Shown here in pieces: positions 9,247 through 20,947 of a stretch of DNA of 64,000 nucleotides. How positions within the stretch are numbered: the stretch's first letter is position 1; each line of letters starts with the position of its first letter. Both the position numbers and the translations under genes were made by a program. The stretch comes from Mikania micrantha. Taxonomy: Eukaryota; Streptophyta; Magnoliopsida; Asterales; Asteraceae. The notes under the pieces were generated by a model. It searched no databases, was not told where the DNA came from, and saw nothing but the letters and a program-made list of their open reading frames with translations. The DNA lies in the NCBI GenBank assembly GCA_009363875.1, contig CM018698.1:53102067-53166066 (forward strand), read 5' to 3'.

Positions 9247-9482
9247 GTCTCTTTTCCAGCTATACCTGTAAAACACTAACACCTTTTTGAAAGTGTGCGT
9301 TAGTAATTCTAACGCCTCTCTGATGCTTAAGTCAGTAACAGAATAATAAGGAATATATAAGAATATACTATAATAAATATATAGGAATATTAAGAAATAT
9401 CTGCATAAAGTTGAAATGAATACCTTTTGTGATGGTTAAAGAACAAACCTTATATAAAATATGCTTTAAGGTGAATAGAATT

Positions 9483-10500
9483 CTATGACCTTAGAAGAGG
9501 TTCTCCTTCCATATTGGTTAACTTATATGCCTCTTTTCCGGCTTCAGATTCGATTGTATAGGGTCCTTCCCATTTTGGAGCAAGTTTCCCATCAGCCGGA
9601 TTGATAGTATTCTGAAATGATTTCCTTAAAACCAAATCTCCAATTCGGAATCTTCGAATTCTAATATTCCTAATACAGGATTTGGCTATCTTTTGTTGAT
9701 ACGTTGCCATCCTAATTCTTTCGATATCCCTAAGTTCATCAATAGTATCCAGATCCTGAGATAGTGTCTCATTATTGGATTCCAAAGTTTGTAAACTTAA
9801 TCTCGCAGTAGGGATAACCATCTCAGTTGGGAGCATGGCTTCGAAACCAAATACTAATGAGAATGGTGTTTGACCAGTCGTATTTTTTGTAATTGTTCTA
9901 TCTGACCATATGACAAATGGAAGTTCTTCAGCCCACTTTCCTTTCTTGGATCCCAACTTCTTCTTGAGATTGTTAATGATGATCTTATTGCTTGATTCTG
10001 CTTGACCATTGGCTTGACGATGGACAGCTGTAGAAGTTATCATTTTTATGCCCCAGCTTTCACAAAAGTTTGTATTCCTTTTACCAATAAACTGATATCT
10101 ATGATCACAACTGATTTATGCAAGTATCCCAAATCTGGTCAGGATATTTCTCTTTATGAATGAGATTATTTCTTTTTCTCTAACTTGTGCGAACGTTTTA
10201 GCCTCAATCCATTTTGAGAAGTAATCTGTCATAGCAAGCATAAACACCTTTCCAACGGGTGCTTTGGGTAATTTAGCTACTATGTCCATTCCCCACTACA
10301 TGAATGGCCATGATGAGACTATCGGATATAAAGGTTCAGCAGGCTGATGAAGAATATTACTATGTCTTTGACAAGCATCACATCTCTGAAAATAAGACAT
10401 TGCATCTTTTCTCATAGTTGGCCAAAAATATCCCGTTCTCAGGATCATTGAGAATAATGCCCTGCCCCATTGTGATTTCCTCAATCTTCTTCATCAATAT
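9483..10500 (-). pseudogene. Tat-type integrase, degenerate
   Basis: Reading on the minus strand, the zinc-finger part lies at 10296-10484 (GYFWPTMRKDAMSYFQRCDACQRH), where the CxxC pair is clear. The DDE core and C-terminal part lie at 9483-10043, with TAVHRQANGQAESSNK (the catalytic-glutamate motif), a TGQTPFSLVFGFEAMLPTE motif and an LAPKWEGPYTI tail. These motifs are typical of plant Tat/Athila-like integrases and differ from the Tekay integrases elsewhere in the window; no chromodomain follows. Between 10043 and 10296 the frame is broken by indels and the region of the second catalytic aspartate no longer reads cleanly. The copy is not functional. Confidence 0.85.
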
Positions 10501-10833
10501 CTCTCATTACTTCTAAACTTTCAGGTTTTTCCAAATATCTTAGGTATGGACCTGCTATTGATTTTCTATAAAAGATATTCCGGATGATTATGTATTTGAA
10601 TACTTTAGTCTTAAAAGCTCTAGGATTTACTTTTTCATCAGGTATTTTTCCTGTTTGGAAATAATTCCTAATAGGGATAGTCCAGGATATTTCATTATCT
10701 TATGAATCCCGAACCTCAACATTCTTAGGTTCAAGAATCTGATTTGTATCATCTATGTCTATTTCCAGACTTAAGATATGTAGGATAGGGATATTGATAC
10801 CATCAGAAATTTTTATGGATGAAGCAAGGTTTG

Positions 10834-11385
10834 CTAATGCGTCTGCTTCGGCATTCTCTTCCCTCGGTGCCTGAGTGATATTAAAGATGTAAAATATCCT
10901 TCTATATCCTTAACAATCTCTAAGTATTTTTCCAATTTATCTCCTTTAGTTGTATAGGAGCCATTAAATTGATTGGCTATCAGCATGGAATCGACAAATA
11001 CATGGAGATTTCTGATATTCATATCCCTAGCTAATTGAATTCCTCCTATTAAGACTTCATGTTCTGCTTCATTATTAGTTGCATGAAATTCACAACTAAT
11101 CGATTGGGGTATTATGTCCCCCTGTGGTCATTTTAGTATGATCCCTAGTCCTGTTCCTCTTACATTTGAGGCTCCATCTGTGAATAGGGTCCATTCACTA
11201 GTATCTTTATCCAAAAGTTTAATTTTTAAATCTACTTCTGGTTGTAGATCACTGCTAAAATATGCCATAAAGTCCGCTAATGCTTTAGGCTTAATTGTTG
11301 TTCTTGGTTCAGAAATTAAATCATAAGTGCTAAGTTTTACTGACCATTTTGCCATCCTTCTTGATAGCTCAGGTTTTCTTAACAC
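10834..11385 (-). pseudogene. Second (archaeal-type) RNase H domain of the Tat element
   Basis: The minus-strand frame at 11128-11385 carries the linker ELSRRMAKWSVKLSTYDL followed by WTLFTDGASNVRGTGLGIILK. The DG(A/S)SN motif after a WTLF strand is the start of the extra RNase H typical of Tat elements. The domain continues in another frame at 10834-11022 with IRNLHVFVDSMLIANQFNGSY, which includes an aspartate of the active-site set. Frameshifts and a stop separate the two halves. Tat elements differ from Tekay in having this additional domain between the usual RNase H and integrase, which supports the classification. Confidence 0.8.
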
Positions 11386-11427
11386 AGATTTAATATGATA
11401 ATTTGTCTTATTGTGTATTCTATATGT

Positions 11428-11760
11428 CTAAAAGTAGTGCCTAAGTTTTGTTGACGCCATGATTAAAGCTAGAATTAGCTTTTCAAGATGAGAATATCTG
11501 GTCTCAGCATCTAATAGGCTCTTACTTACACAGTATACCGAATGTTGTGATCCTTGATGATCCTTAACCAACACAGCACTTACAGTAGTTCGGGATACTG
11601 CTAAGTACAATGATAGTGGTTCACCATCTTCTGGTTTCATGAGCAACGGTGGTGAGGATAAGTATTCTTTCAAATCCTGAAGCGCCTTCTCATGCTCTTC
11701 ATCCCATTGACACTTCTTATTCTTTTTAAGGATATCATAGAATCCTTTAAATTTTTTAGA
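11428..11760 (-). pseudogene. RNase H domain of the Tat pol gene
   Basis: The minus strand encodes LKEYLSSPPLLMKPEDGEPL, LYLAVSRTTVSAVLVKDHQG and an ETRYSHLEKLILALIMAS motif. This order (PPLL..P, LYLAVS, AVLV, Y..LEK..LAL) is characteristic of the RT-connected RNase H of Tat elements. In this group the usual catalytic first aspartate is replaced by the LYLAVS version, which is why the extra RNase H is thought to do the work. The reading is lost upstream of 11700 by frameshift. Confidence 0.8.
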
Positions 11761-12930
11761 AAACCTTGAGATGAATCAATTGAGTGCAGCTATCCTTCCA
11801 GTCAATCTCTTTTCCTCTTTTATGTTCTTTGGGAATTTAGGTTTAAGATAGCTTGAATCTGTTCTGGTCTGGCCTCTATTAAAATTTTGGTGACCATATA
11901 ACCCAAGAACTTTCCTAATCATACTCCAAAATGACACTTAAAGGGGTAAAGTTTCATATTGTAACGATCTAGTTTATCGAATGATTCCTAAATATCCTTG
12001 AGATGATTTCCAGTAATCTTTGATTTGACTACCATATCATCAATATATACCTCCATGGTATCCCCCATTTTATCCTTTAACATCATGTTAACAAGTTTTT
12101 GGTATGTAGCTCCAACGTTTTTTTGGACGAATGGCATTGCTATATAGCAATATATCCCTGTCGGCATCGTGAAGGCAGTGTCTTCTTGATCCAAAGGTTT
12201 CATTTGAATTTTTTGAACGCTTGTTGAAGCATCAGTGAAAGTTAACATTTCATGTCCTGCTATTGTGTCCACCACAGAATCTATACACGGTAATGAAAAG
12301 GGGTCCTTAGGACAAGCTTTGTTAAGATCTGTGTAATCTACACAAACTCTCCACTTTCCATTTTTCTTTTGAACCACAACTACATTGGCTAGCCACCTTG
12401 GTAATTTTACTTCCATAATCATCTTTTCTTTGAAGAGCTTCCCCACTTCCTCTTGGATGATTACATTCCTCTCGGGGGCAAATTTCCTTCTTTTTTGGTG
12501 AATAGGATTTACGCTCCTATCTATTCCTAACTTATGTGTAATTACGTCTCATGATAATCCTGTCATATCCTCGTGCTTCCAGGCGAATGTGGAAATTCTA
12601 GATTTCATTAAAGAAATCAAACTCCCATCAATATCCTTAGGGATATTAGTTCCTATAAGAACTTTAGATTCAGGATCATCAAGATTTAAGAGTACTTCTT
12701 TTACTTCTTTTTCCTTGAATTCCTGAGTATCCCCAAGGTCGCCCTTTGAATGCTATGCTGATAATGGTTTTGTTGTCGCATTCATCGAAGATGAATAACA
12801 CTCCTTGGCTTCTTGCTGGAAACTGTTTATCTTCACCACCCCCCATGGTGTGGGTAATTTGACGCATTGATGATAGGTCGAGGAGAGAATTTTCATATCG
12901 TGTATCGCAGTCTCCGGTCATACAGATGCG
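11761..12930 (-). pseudogene. Tat protease C-terminus and reverse transcriptase, degenerate
   Basis: The reverse transcriptase is clearest at 11988-12446, with LANVVVVQKKNGKWRVCVDY, NKACPKDPFSLPCIDSVVD, FTDAS and the catalytic YIDDMVVKS. Upstream, partly in another frame, lies STYHQCVKLPTPWGV (about 12828-12872), the conserved segment after protease in Tat elements, and then DPESKVLIGTNIP, STFAWKHEDMTGLS and VNPIHQKRRKFAPERN leading into RT. Two frame changes and in-frame stops (for example after MTGLS) make it a pseudogene. The YIDD box is intact, but the usual YSGYNQI loop reads STSVQKI. The gene is cut at about 12930 by the LTR C insertion; gag resumes at 15707. Confidence 0.85.
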
Positions 12931-12939
12931 ATACCTACA

Positions 12940-15706
12940 TGCATGGTTGCATACGTACATCCAATGACTTGGATGAAACAGTTTGTAAAATCAGAGTTGC
13001 GGAAGTTAATGTATAAGTTCTCAAAACAGTTTGAATTCATAGGCTGCGGAAGCTATTTAAAACAGTTTCCAAAGTAATACAGAGTAATAGTTTTGCGGAA
13101 GCGGTTTAAGTTGTTTTGAAATTACATAATCATAACAAAAAGATACTGAATTTTTAATAGTTTAAGACGCTAAAGTAGATGCATGGACTCCATCCTAGCA
13201 TCCTAGATTCCTCGTGCGTGTGCCTTAGCTACCTAAGAAAACATGCGAGTAAAAGGGTCACCACAAAGGTTGGTGAGAGCACAGATTTATATCAGCAATA
13301 AACATCAAATGTTTAAAGTAAGAGTTTCCGGGTCTATATTTCATTACAAAGCAATATCTATTGATAGCTAGTCAATATGTGTTATAGTATATGCGGGTTC
13401 GCAACCGAAGCTAACATGCTGCCTCCCACCATGTCCATCCAACTAGACAATGGCAATGTTGTTTGGTCAATTTTGCACTCTTCCAAACTCCTTTTGGGGT
13501 GGCCATACGACACGCAACAGTGGGGCTTGTCAGTCCCAAATAGTACTATTCAGAATTACCACGCTAAGCGCGACGCGCTATTAACGGTTCGAGATGTGTT
13601 TAATGAGGACTTATCAGTTTTGCGGATGAGTGCCACACATATGCATATACGCGATATTAGCATGTACAAATGTAACAAAAAAAGTATGTTTGTTGTTCAA
13701 AAACAGTTTGTATGCAATGTTTTCTCCCCCAAAGGTGGAAAATAGAAAAAGGGGTCGTGAACTCACCTGATAGAGTACTTCCGGTTTAAGTGGTGTTCGC
13801 AACTTGCGAATGCTAGCAACCTACTAGTGAGCACCTATAATCATATAGGTTGTTAGTATGTGTTATGTGGTGTGTTGTATCCCATACAACTCCAAATGTC
13901 GGTATGCTCAACCGAGTGTCTGTGTGTTGCTTGTGTTGACTCGACGAATCGTTGATGACACGTTTGTTGTGTTTAGTTTACTTATGTGCTAATTGAATCT
14001 TAACACACACGTAGGACATCATCATACATCCTACGACTCTAATCGTAACACTTTCACACGTGTCGTGTTATGAAATCATAGAGGTTACCATTTTTGGAAA
14101 TTTTCCGTTTTAGGATAGTTTGGTTATGAAATCCCATTTCATTATTCTAATACATCTAGTATGTTTGTAAAAACATATGTAAATACTTAAAATACATTGT
14201 TTGAGCATAAATTGCCATTTTGCCCAAATAAAGTTTCCTAAAATAGTAAGTATTCGTTTAAAGGTCCGTTTTCAAAAATCAAAGTTTCCTATATGCTTAA
14301 AAATCATTTTTAACCATATTTCAATAACCACAAATCACCGAGACATGTTCAAGCATCTAAACCCCTCTTTTGATTTACAGAAGTTTCCATCTATAGTAAG
14401 TTTCCATAAAATCGTGTTTTTCACGAAATCAAATACCCAAATGTGTTTCCAAACACTTCAATATGCATTTGAAATCATCTAGACATGTCTAACATGTCTA
14501 GATCATCACAAATCTACAACTTGCAACATAAAAGTTTCCTTTTATGGCAAGTTCTACAAAATCAACACAATAACCTATCAAAACTCAATCTCATCAATCC
14601 TGTGTTCTAAAATCAATTGATCTATATCAAAAATACACAAGGACACTAACAAATTTGGTGCACAAGAGCCACATGGAGTTGCATGTGGGTAGATGTTCAT
14701 GCCTCTGGGTTTTCACCCCTTGCATGTATGATCTAACTATAGATAAGCTCATAAAACTACCTCACAAAGCTATAAAAAACTGAGATGAAGCTGGAACAGG
14801 GGTCTGCCAGCTCTAACACCTTCTGGGAATGAACTCCTAGGAGGTTCAAGTGATGGTGTTGATGAAGACACGCTTCCAACCTTCCTTCTATGTTTCAAGC
14901 CTTCCAAGAGCTCCTGGTGAAATGATGAGGAAATGGGTTGGTTTGCTTGAGATTTAGGTGCTCTGGACGAAAGATTAGGATATAAATGATTATGGTTAAG
15001 CTACGTTGAGTGTTAAAGCAATTTTTAGCCTTTGCGACTACCAGGCGTACCACCTAGCGTGCGTGCGCGAGGCCAGGCATACAGCCAAAATTAAAATAAT
15101 CAGATCGACGTCTGGTTCATCCACATGCACTGCCTGTTGTCGTCGTGGCTCCCCGCGCGTAGCGCCTAGGCCCAAATCTTGGCCCTAGGCGTATCGCCTG
15201 GTGGTCTAATTGAGCCCAATTGACTCAATTACGTTGTTTAAGCTCGTTTTTCGCGTATTTCTCGTTTACGATCATCGTTTTGAGACTAATGGCCATTGTT
15301 TAACTTATTCTAAGTTCCCACAGAGCTTAATTATTGTTAAATTCATTTGTTGTTCGTTTAGTTCACCAACGTTCGTGAGACTCGTGTGTGTTTCGATAAT
15401 TCCTTGAATTATCGGCAATAGTTTGTGTTTGTGCTTTACGAAAGGATCGCACATTGATTAATCATAATCAACGTGTAATGAACAATTCAACAATTCCTCG
15501 AATTATTGTCTTGTGTTTGTGTTTGCCACACTTGGTTTCCAAAACCAATGGGCAATGTACGCTTCGATAGTTCCTCGAACTATCTTTTCATAGTTGCTTG
15601 TGTCTAACTCATCTAATTAAACCTAATTAAATGAAATGTAACATGTATGAATTTGAAATGCTAATTTGTAAGAATTGCAATTTACCTGAAATTGATGGGT
15701 GTCACA
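12940..15706 (-). repeat. LTR of family C inserted in the Tat gag-pol region (left end approximate)
   Basis: On the minus strand the LTR begins TGTGACACCCATCAATTTCAGG at 15706, where the Tat gag frame breaks off, and resembles the LTR start at 33276 (TGTGACACCCCGTAAATTTC). Inside are GGCG-TACGC-type GC-rich words (15040-15190), a TTTATATCC TATA-like box near 14970-14980, a CAGGTGAGTTCACGACCCC block at about 13750-13768, a GGGGGAGAAAACA block near 13720-13735, and a TTTTCTTAGGTAGCTAAGG segment at about 13225. The usual LTR end is not found at the left, so a few dozen bases or more have been lost; the left edge is uncertain by some 50 bases. No internal gag or pol is present, so it is solo or truncated. 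Confidence 0.65.
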
Positions 15707-16723
15707 TAACTCCTGAGGGATTCATCAGGTCCCTGGGTTATCCGGTATAGGTCACTAGTCAGCCTCTCAAGTGTTCTACTGCAATAAAATTGATCGTTAA
15801 ACAAGTTAATCAAATGAGCAAATGATGTAATTGAATAAGGATGAACATTGAGCAGCCATTTCAAGGCTGCCCCTATCAATGTAGAACCAAATCCTTTGCC
15901 TAAGCAAGCTTCCTTTAGATGTGGAGGTATAGGGTTAGTCTCCATCCTCTCCCTATATTGTGCCACATATTCTTCAGGATCCATGGTTCCATCGTACAAA
16001 TTCATGGTGGGAGTTTGGAATCCTTTTGGTATCTCAACATCACACATAGATGGAGCGAATATAGATATCCTGTGAGTAGTCGCAGGAACTTCCGGGATAG
16101 GCTTTACCACTTCTGGAACACTCAAGATCATATCCTTGAGTTTCTGTATTTCCTTAGCTATTTCAGGTGTTATTCCTGTTTTCTGCGAAGAAACAAAGTT
16201 AGTAGTATCCATAGGATAATAATTGAAAGTGTTACTGGTAACAGGGGTTAGGCATGAAGTTCCCGAGATATTGATACTATCTCGAGATATCCTCAAGTCT
16301 TGGGATCCTAAAGGATTCCCGAGACTAGTTTGAATGGGAATAAAGTCACCAGAGTGATTCCCAAACATCCCTGATGTCCCGAAATCGAGGATCCTAGGAG
16401 CCAATGGAGTAGAAGTTTTGATTTTCTTGTTCTTCTGAGCCCTCAAAGTCTCCATTTCCCTAAGAAGCCTCTGATTCATCCTTTGCTGATCCATTATTCG
16501 TTGTTGTACCTATTGAAACATACTCAAAATTTCATTGTTAGAAACTAGTACGAGAGCAGAAGTGGCCATCCTTGTTGATGGAGCGCTCCCGGCCACAAAT
16601 GTTGCCTTTTTTCCAGAAGTCACAAGCTTTTTTTTGGAAGAAAACAGGAATCCGCGAAGATACATTAGTAGTAGTAGCAAAAGTTATAGGTAATGTAGAA
16701 GATGACCTCGGTTGTGAAGCCAT
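15707..16723 (-). pseudogene. Tat gag, N-terminal half, degenerate
   Basis: The minus-strand frame at 15707-16494 begins MDQQRMNQRLLREMETLRAQ and includes FQTPTMNLYDGTMDPEEYVA, ALKWLLNVHPYSITSFAHLI and DLYRITQGPDESLRSYVT. The order YDG..DP..., W..L...SI.SF..L, and Q...ESL..Y is the retrotransposon gag domain as seen in Tat elements. A further N-terminal piece in another frame reaches an ATG at 16721-16723. After SYVT the frame runs into the LTR at 15706, so gag is interrupted there. It is a non-functional capsid gene. Confidence 0.8.
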
Positions 16724-17156
16724 TTCTCACTATAGTTATGAAGAAAACGCCTTTAAACAAAACCGAATTATTAAAGTGGGGTTTTGTGCTTTTTAATTAG
16801 AAAAACAGCTTATAAGTAAGTTGCGATAAAATTATCCCTCAGAACCCCTAGGGATATTATGAATATAAAATGAAATAAACAACTCAACATACGAGATTTA
16901 TACGAGGAAAAACTCTTCATCCCTTATGATTGCCGGCATAAAAACCTCGAGAGGTGACAATCGTCACTCTGCCTTGTTTATATTATAATAACAAAGTAAA
17001 AATACAAAGAAAGAGCACAAATGATCGATGCTAAGTGTTACAGAGCTCCAAATGTGTAAAAATTGGTGTGATGTTGCGAATGAAAGTATGAGAGAAGTGA
17101 AAAAGTGATCCAGTGTGTGCCTTAATCGATCAAATGCCTCAATTTATAATAACAAA
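16724..17156 (-). repeat. 5' leader and inner part of the 5' LTR of the Tat element, interrupted by the CACTA element
   Basis: No ORF is supported. The minus strand reads TATTATAAATTGAGG near 17140-17154, a good TATA box, which suits the promoter of a minus-strand LTR. The sequence stops at 17156, where CACTA begins, and appears to resume at 32785 (TAAATTACAACGGC). I could not identify a matching 3' LTR near 7600-9480, so the LTR boundaries are not fixed. Confidence 0.45.
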
Positions 17157-17620
17157 CACTACAACAAAATGGAGCTAATGCAACCCCACTAAAATGTTGC
17201 ATTAGACCTTTAAAAAGTTGCATTACCCCTAAAGCAACCTTTTACAAAGAGCTGCGTTAGGTGAAGTTGCATTAGACCTAATGCAACTTTTTTATTTGAT
17301 AATGCAACTTTTTTCATAAAAGTTGCATGTTGTAATCAAATGCAACCTTTTTAAGATGCAACCTTTTTAAACTTATTGCAACTTTTTTTACTTTCATATG
17401 CAACTTTTTAAAATTTTTAATGCAACCTTTTTTACCTTCATATGCAACTTTTTTTATGGTTATGCTTATAAAAATGCAACCTTTTCTATACTAAAATGCA
17501 ACCATTATTATGTTTTAGTAGAGAAATATGCAACCTTTTTTTCATAAAAATGCAGCATTTTTTACACTTTTAGCTACAATAATGCAACCTTGTTTAACCC
17601 AAAATGCAACTTTGTAGCAT
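17157..17620. repeat. Left terminal and subterminal repeats of the CACTA element
   Basis: The motif (A)TGCAAC(C/T)TTTTT and its reverse complement occur about twenty times from 17178 to 17610, starting 20 bases from the CACTAC end. In En/Spm such repeats bind the TNPA protein and are needed for excision. Here both orientations are present nearest the end and mostly the forward orientation further in. Confidence 0.85.
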
Positions 17621-17796
17621 CATTGTTTCAATTACTACAATTTCAATTAGCATGCCAATTTCATCGAAACAATAAAAACATAGATAATCTTATGATGTAA
17701 TTTAACATATGGTAAAATTAAAAAAGAAATTAACCAACAAAACAAATTGTTAATTACATTCATAATAAAGAGTAATAAAAACATGCTACTTCTACA

Positions 17797-20700
17797 CTAA
17801 TCTTTACGAGGTAATTGTTCCAATAGTTTTCGCATCGTAGCTTCCAAGTGTTCTTGTTGGTTTTTGATATCAAGTTGAATAGCCTCTAACTCTGTCTTTT
17901 TTCTTTCATGTTCTTCATCAAGCTCTTTTCTCATTTTAAGCAACTCATGTTTTTGACCTTCAAAGCTTGCATTGAATGATTCCATAAGTCCTCCTGGAAA
18001 CGTGCATGTGGTATCGCCACCGTTTAATTTCTTTATCAATCTATTAGTAACACCTCTGCCATAAAGTCGACAATATCCACTATTCTCTTTGTTCATTACA
18101 ATCGTAAAAGGATCTACTGAAGCACTTTCATTTTCTGAAGATTTGTAGTTCTTCGTTTGTTCCTTCAATATTATTCAAAAAATAATAAGAAAATATTAAA
18201 ACGAACAATACCCCTACAAAACTAATCTCATGCAAAAAAAGTTACAAAACATATTGTATCATTAAAATACGAACTTACAATTTTTCTTTGTGTGTCATTA
18301 TAAGTATCAACATATGCACGTCCTTCTGTCCTTTTACGTGTATGTTCAAACATTTTAGTTAAAGTAGGTAATTCCTTGTTTGGGTCATCATTTATCTGTA
18401 TTCATGATAACATAAACATACACCAAAAGAAAACCATATGAATCAGAGAATTCAATAGTATAAGAAAGATATATTACCATCTCATCACGAATCCTAGCAA
18501 AACTTTTTGGACCAGCCGTGTGCATATTTTTTTGAGACATGCGCATTTCCTTAGCCCGCAAACAACGCTTCTGGATACACATTTGAATATATAACATAAA
18601 AAGCTAAGTACATCAAGTTATATTAAATTACAAATATAATAGAGATATTGTGTAGTATATTACCTTAACATTTGTATTATTCCATAATCTTAACAACTGT
18701 GCAAAATCACCTTCTGGAATGCTTTTAGGACGGTTCTTCCATCTTGTCTTATCATCTCTAAACTGATAGAAATGTTTTTTCTTAAATCTGCATTTATGTA
18801 CCTTATAAGAATGTCCTATGGTCATAAGAACCCATTTTTTAGCAGCATCAGGCACATCATATTTTTCCTTGAAAAGAAATTTGTCATTAAGTAAGAATTA
18901 AAAAAATCTAACAAATAAAGAAGACTTAAAACTATTTAAAACCTTACCAAGATATACTCCCATATCTTATCTTTATGTGGCACCTTGTGCCATGAACTAT
19001 GGATTAATGGCGCATAACTGTGATTACGAGCTATTGTACCTAAAAATCGAGAGAATCGTCCTACTACATCCTTCTCATTTGTCACTGGTCCAACAGGTTG
19101 TCCAAATTCATTGCATATAATCATCTCACGATCATCCACTTTCCGCATATGCACAACATGTAGCATTGTTGGTCCTCTTTTCTTGGATTCAGGAAACTCT
19201 GAGGTTCAATATAAATTAAAAATATACAAGTATATTTATATATATAATAAAGAAACAAGTTAAGCATTTTAATCTAACCTATTTCCTTTTCTAATTTGGA
19301 ACCTTGTAATCGTTCTTGAATCTGTACGTCGTCCTCAATTCCCAATTCGTCATCACTATCGTCCGTTTGAACCTCATTTTCATTTTCATTTTCAACAAAT
19401 GTCATATCATCCATGTCTTGATATTCATCATCTTGATCAACACCTTGTCATTGATTTATACAATACCATTAATATAGTGATAACAAAAAGATAGTATACA
19501 AATAATGATATAGGGGTTAGCAAAACACCAAAATAACCGAACCGGAACCGAATTAACCGAAAAAACCGAACCGAAAGAATAACCGAAAAAAACCGAACCG
19601 AAAAAACCGAATCGAATGAAACCAAATTATTCGGTTTAGTTTCGGTTTTTCATATTCTAAAAACCGAAAAAACCGAACTGAACCGATATGTAATCTTTTT
19701 TAAAATTTAATATATATATGTTACTATTTTTATACTTATTTAACGGGATAAAACACACAAATAGTCTACTGTTCAAGATGATAAAGATTTGTATTAGATG
19801 AATACTAACATTTTAAAAGATGAAGACCGGAATTATTGCATATTTAGTTATTTACTTTTGATTTTTTTTAAATGTAAGAATATAATGATAATTATTTAGT
19901 TTTTTTTGATTAGTTGGTGTTATCAATTAAAAACATCTTTGCACTTTCAATATTATATGTGAAAGAGAACAAAAAAAGCAAAAAAACAAAAAAAAACCGA
20001 AACCGACAAAAAAAACCGAAAACCGAAAACCGAATGGTTCCTAATAACTAAAAACCGACTATGTCGGTTTCGATTTTAGCCAAAAACCGAACCGAGCACA
20101 CCCCTATAATGATCAAATTAAATAACTAAACATAAGTACCTTGAGATTTAATAAAATCACGTTCATTATCGTCATCTTTCAAACAATCTAGTTCCATATC
20201 TACTTCATTAACATCTAAAACCACACAAGAGTAAATTAACATGAAAGGTTATTTTAATAAAATAAAATTCAACGTTTATAAAAATAATACCTTGAAATGT
20301 CTCGTCATACTCATCGTCATCTTCATCAAGAAGAACCAACCGTCTCTTTGCTCCCCCCTTAAGATAATTAGGTATTGTCACATTTTCTTTAAATACCTCC
20401 TTTTGCTTTCGTGACCCTTTACTACTTGAGATTAGTTCAGCCATGGTCATTGATACTCTAGATTGATTCTCTTTTGTTGCATTTGAATCCAATGAGAACT
20501 TTTGGGAGACCTTTGGACCAATCACTCGATGTTGCTTTGCTATATTAGCAAATTTATTCATGGATAGTGGTGCAATATAGTGCGGACGATGTTTCTATAA
20601 AAAAAGTTTCAAATTTCATTAGAACACATGTGTATTCTAAAATAAAAGACAAAATATTTTTATAATATGATTACCTTTTTTGATCTTGTGGCAACTTGTT

Positions 20701-20947
20701 GGTGATCTCCATCACTATCATCACCCATATCAGGTATATAGTCTACATCATTTGCGTTGGTGTTGGTTGGTTTCACTATCTTCTTTATTTTTTGACTATC
20801 TACCAAACTTGTCAAAGAATTTGCAATTCTTTTCACTCCCAATTCTTGCAGTTTTTTTTTGTTTTCTTCAACCCTCAGCAGTCTAATTTTCTCATAATCA
20901 TTCACTTGTCTTTGTGCACTTTGATTTTGCTTGTGTTGGTTTGCCAT
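17797..20947 (-). CDS. PF03004-type (Transposase_24, TNPA-like) protein of the CACTA element, nine exons
   Basis: Start ATG at 20947 (MANQHKQNQSAQRQ). I place exons at 20947-20675, 20594-20291, 20214-20140, 19443-19279, 19198-18948, 18867-18664, 18570-18478, 18395-18279 and 18162-17797. Every intron is GT...AG, and the sum is 1848 bases, giving 615 residues and a stop with no frame break. The N-terminal 270 residues are charged and acidic, with EDDEYDET-like runs. Residues about 290-500 carry the family segments FGQPVGPVTNEKDVVGRF, SWHKVPHKDKIWEYI, KKWVLMTIGHSYKVHK, RPKSIPEGDFAQLLRLW, RAKEMRMSQKNMHTAGPKSF and a final GRGVTNRLIKK. The last about 60 residues are a heptad-rich coiled coil (MRKELDEEHERKKTELEAI). 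By analogy it binds the subterminal repeats and helps the transposase. Exon borders are predicted, not tested. Intron 3 contains a small hAT-like insertion. Confidence 0.82.
19510..20105. mobile_element. Non-autonomous hAT-like element in intron 3 of the TNPA-like gene
   Basis: The insert is about 596 bp, begins ATAGGGGTTAGC and ends GAGCACACCCCT, so the ends are imperfect inverted repeats of AGGGGT(G)T. An 8-bp direct repeat ATAATGAT flanks it exactly (19502-19509 and 20106-20113), the duplication length of hAT elements. Both sides are rich in AACCGAACCGAAA words, in a mostly palindromic arrangement. No transposase is encoded. Confidence 0.75.

Noticed and set aside
13377..13745. 122-codon plus-strand ORF
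   Set aside because: It lies inside the minus-strand LTR C, across its conserved non-coding block, and shows no domain.
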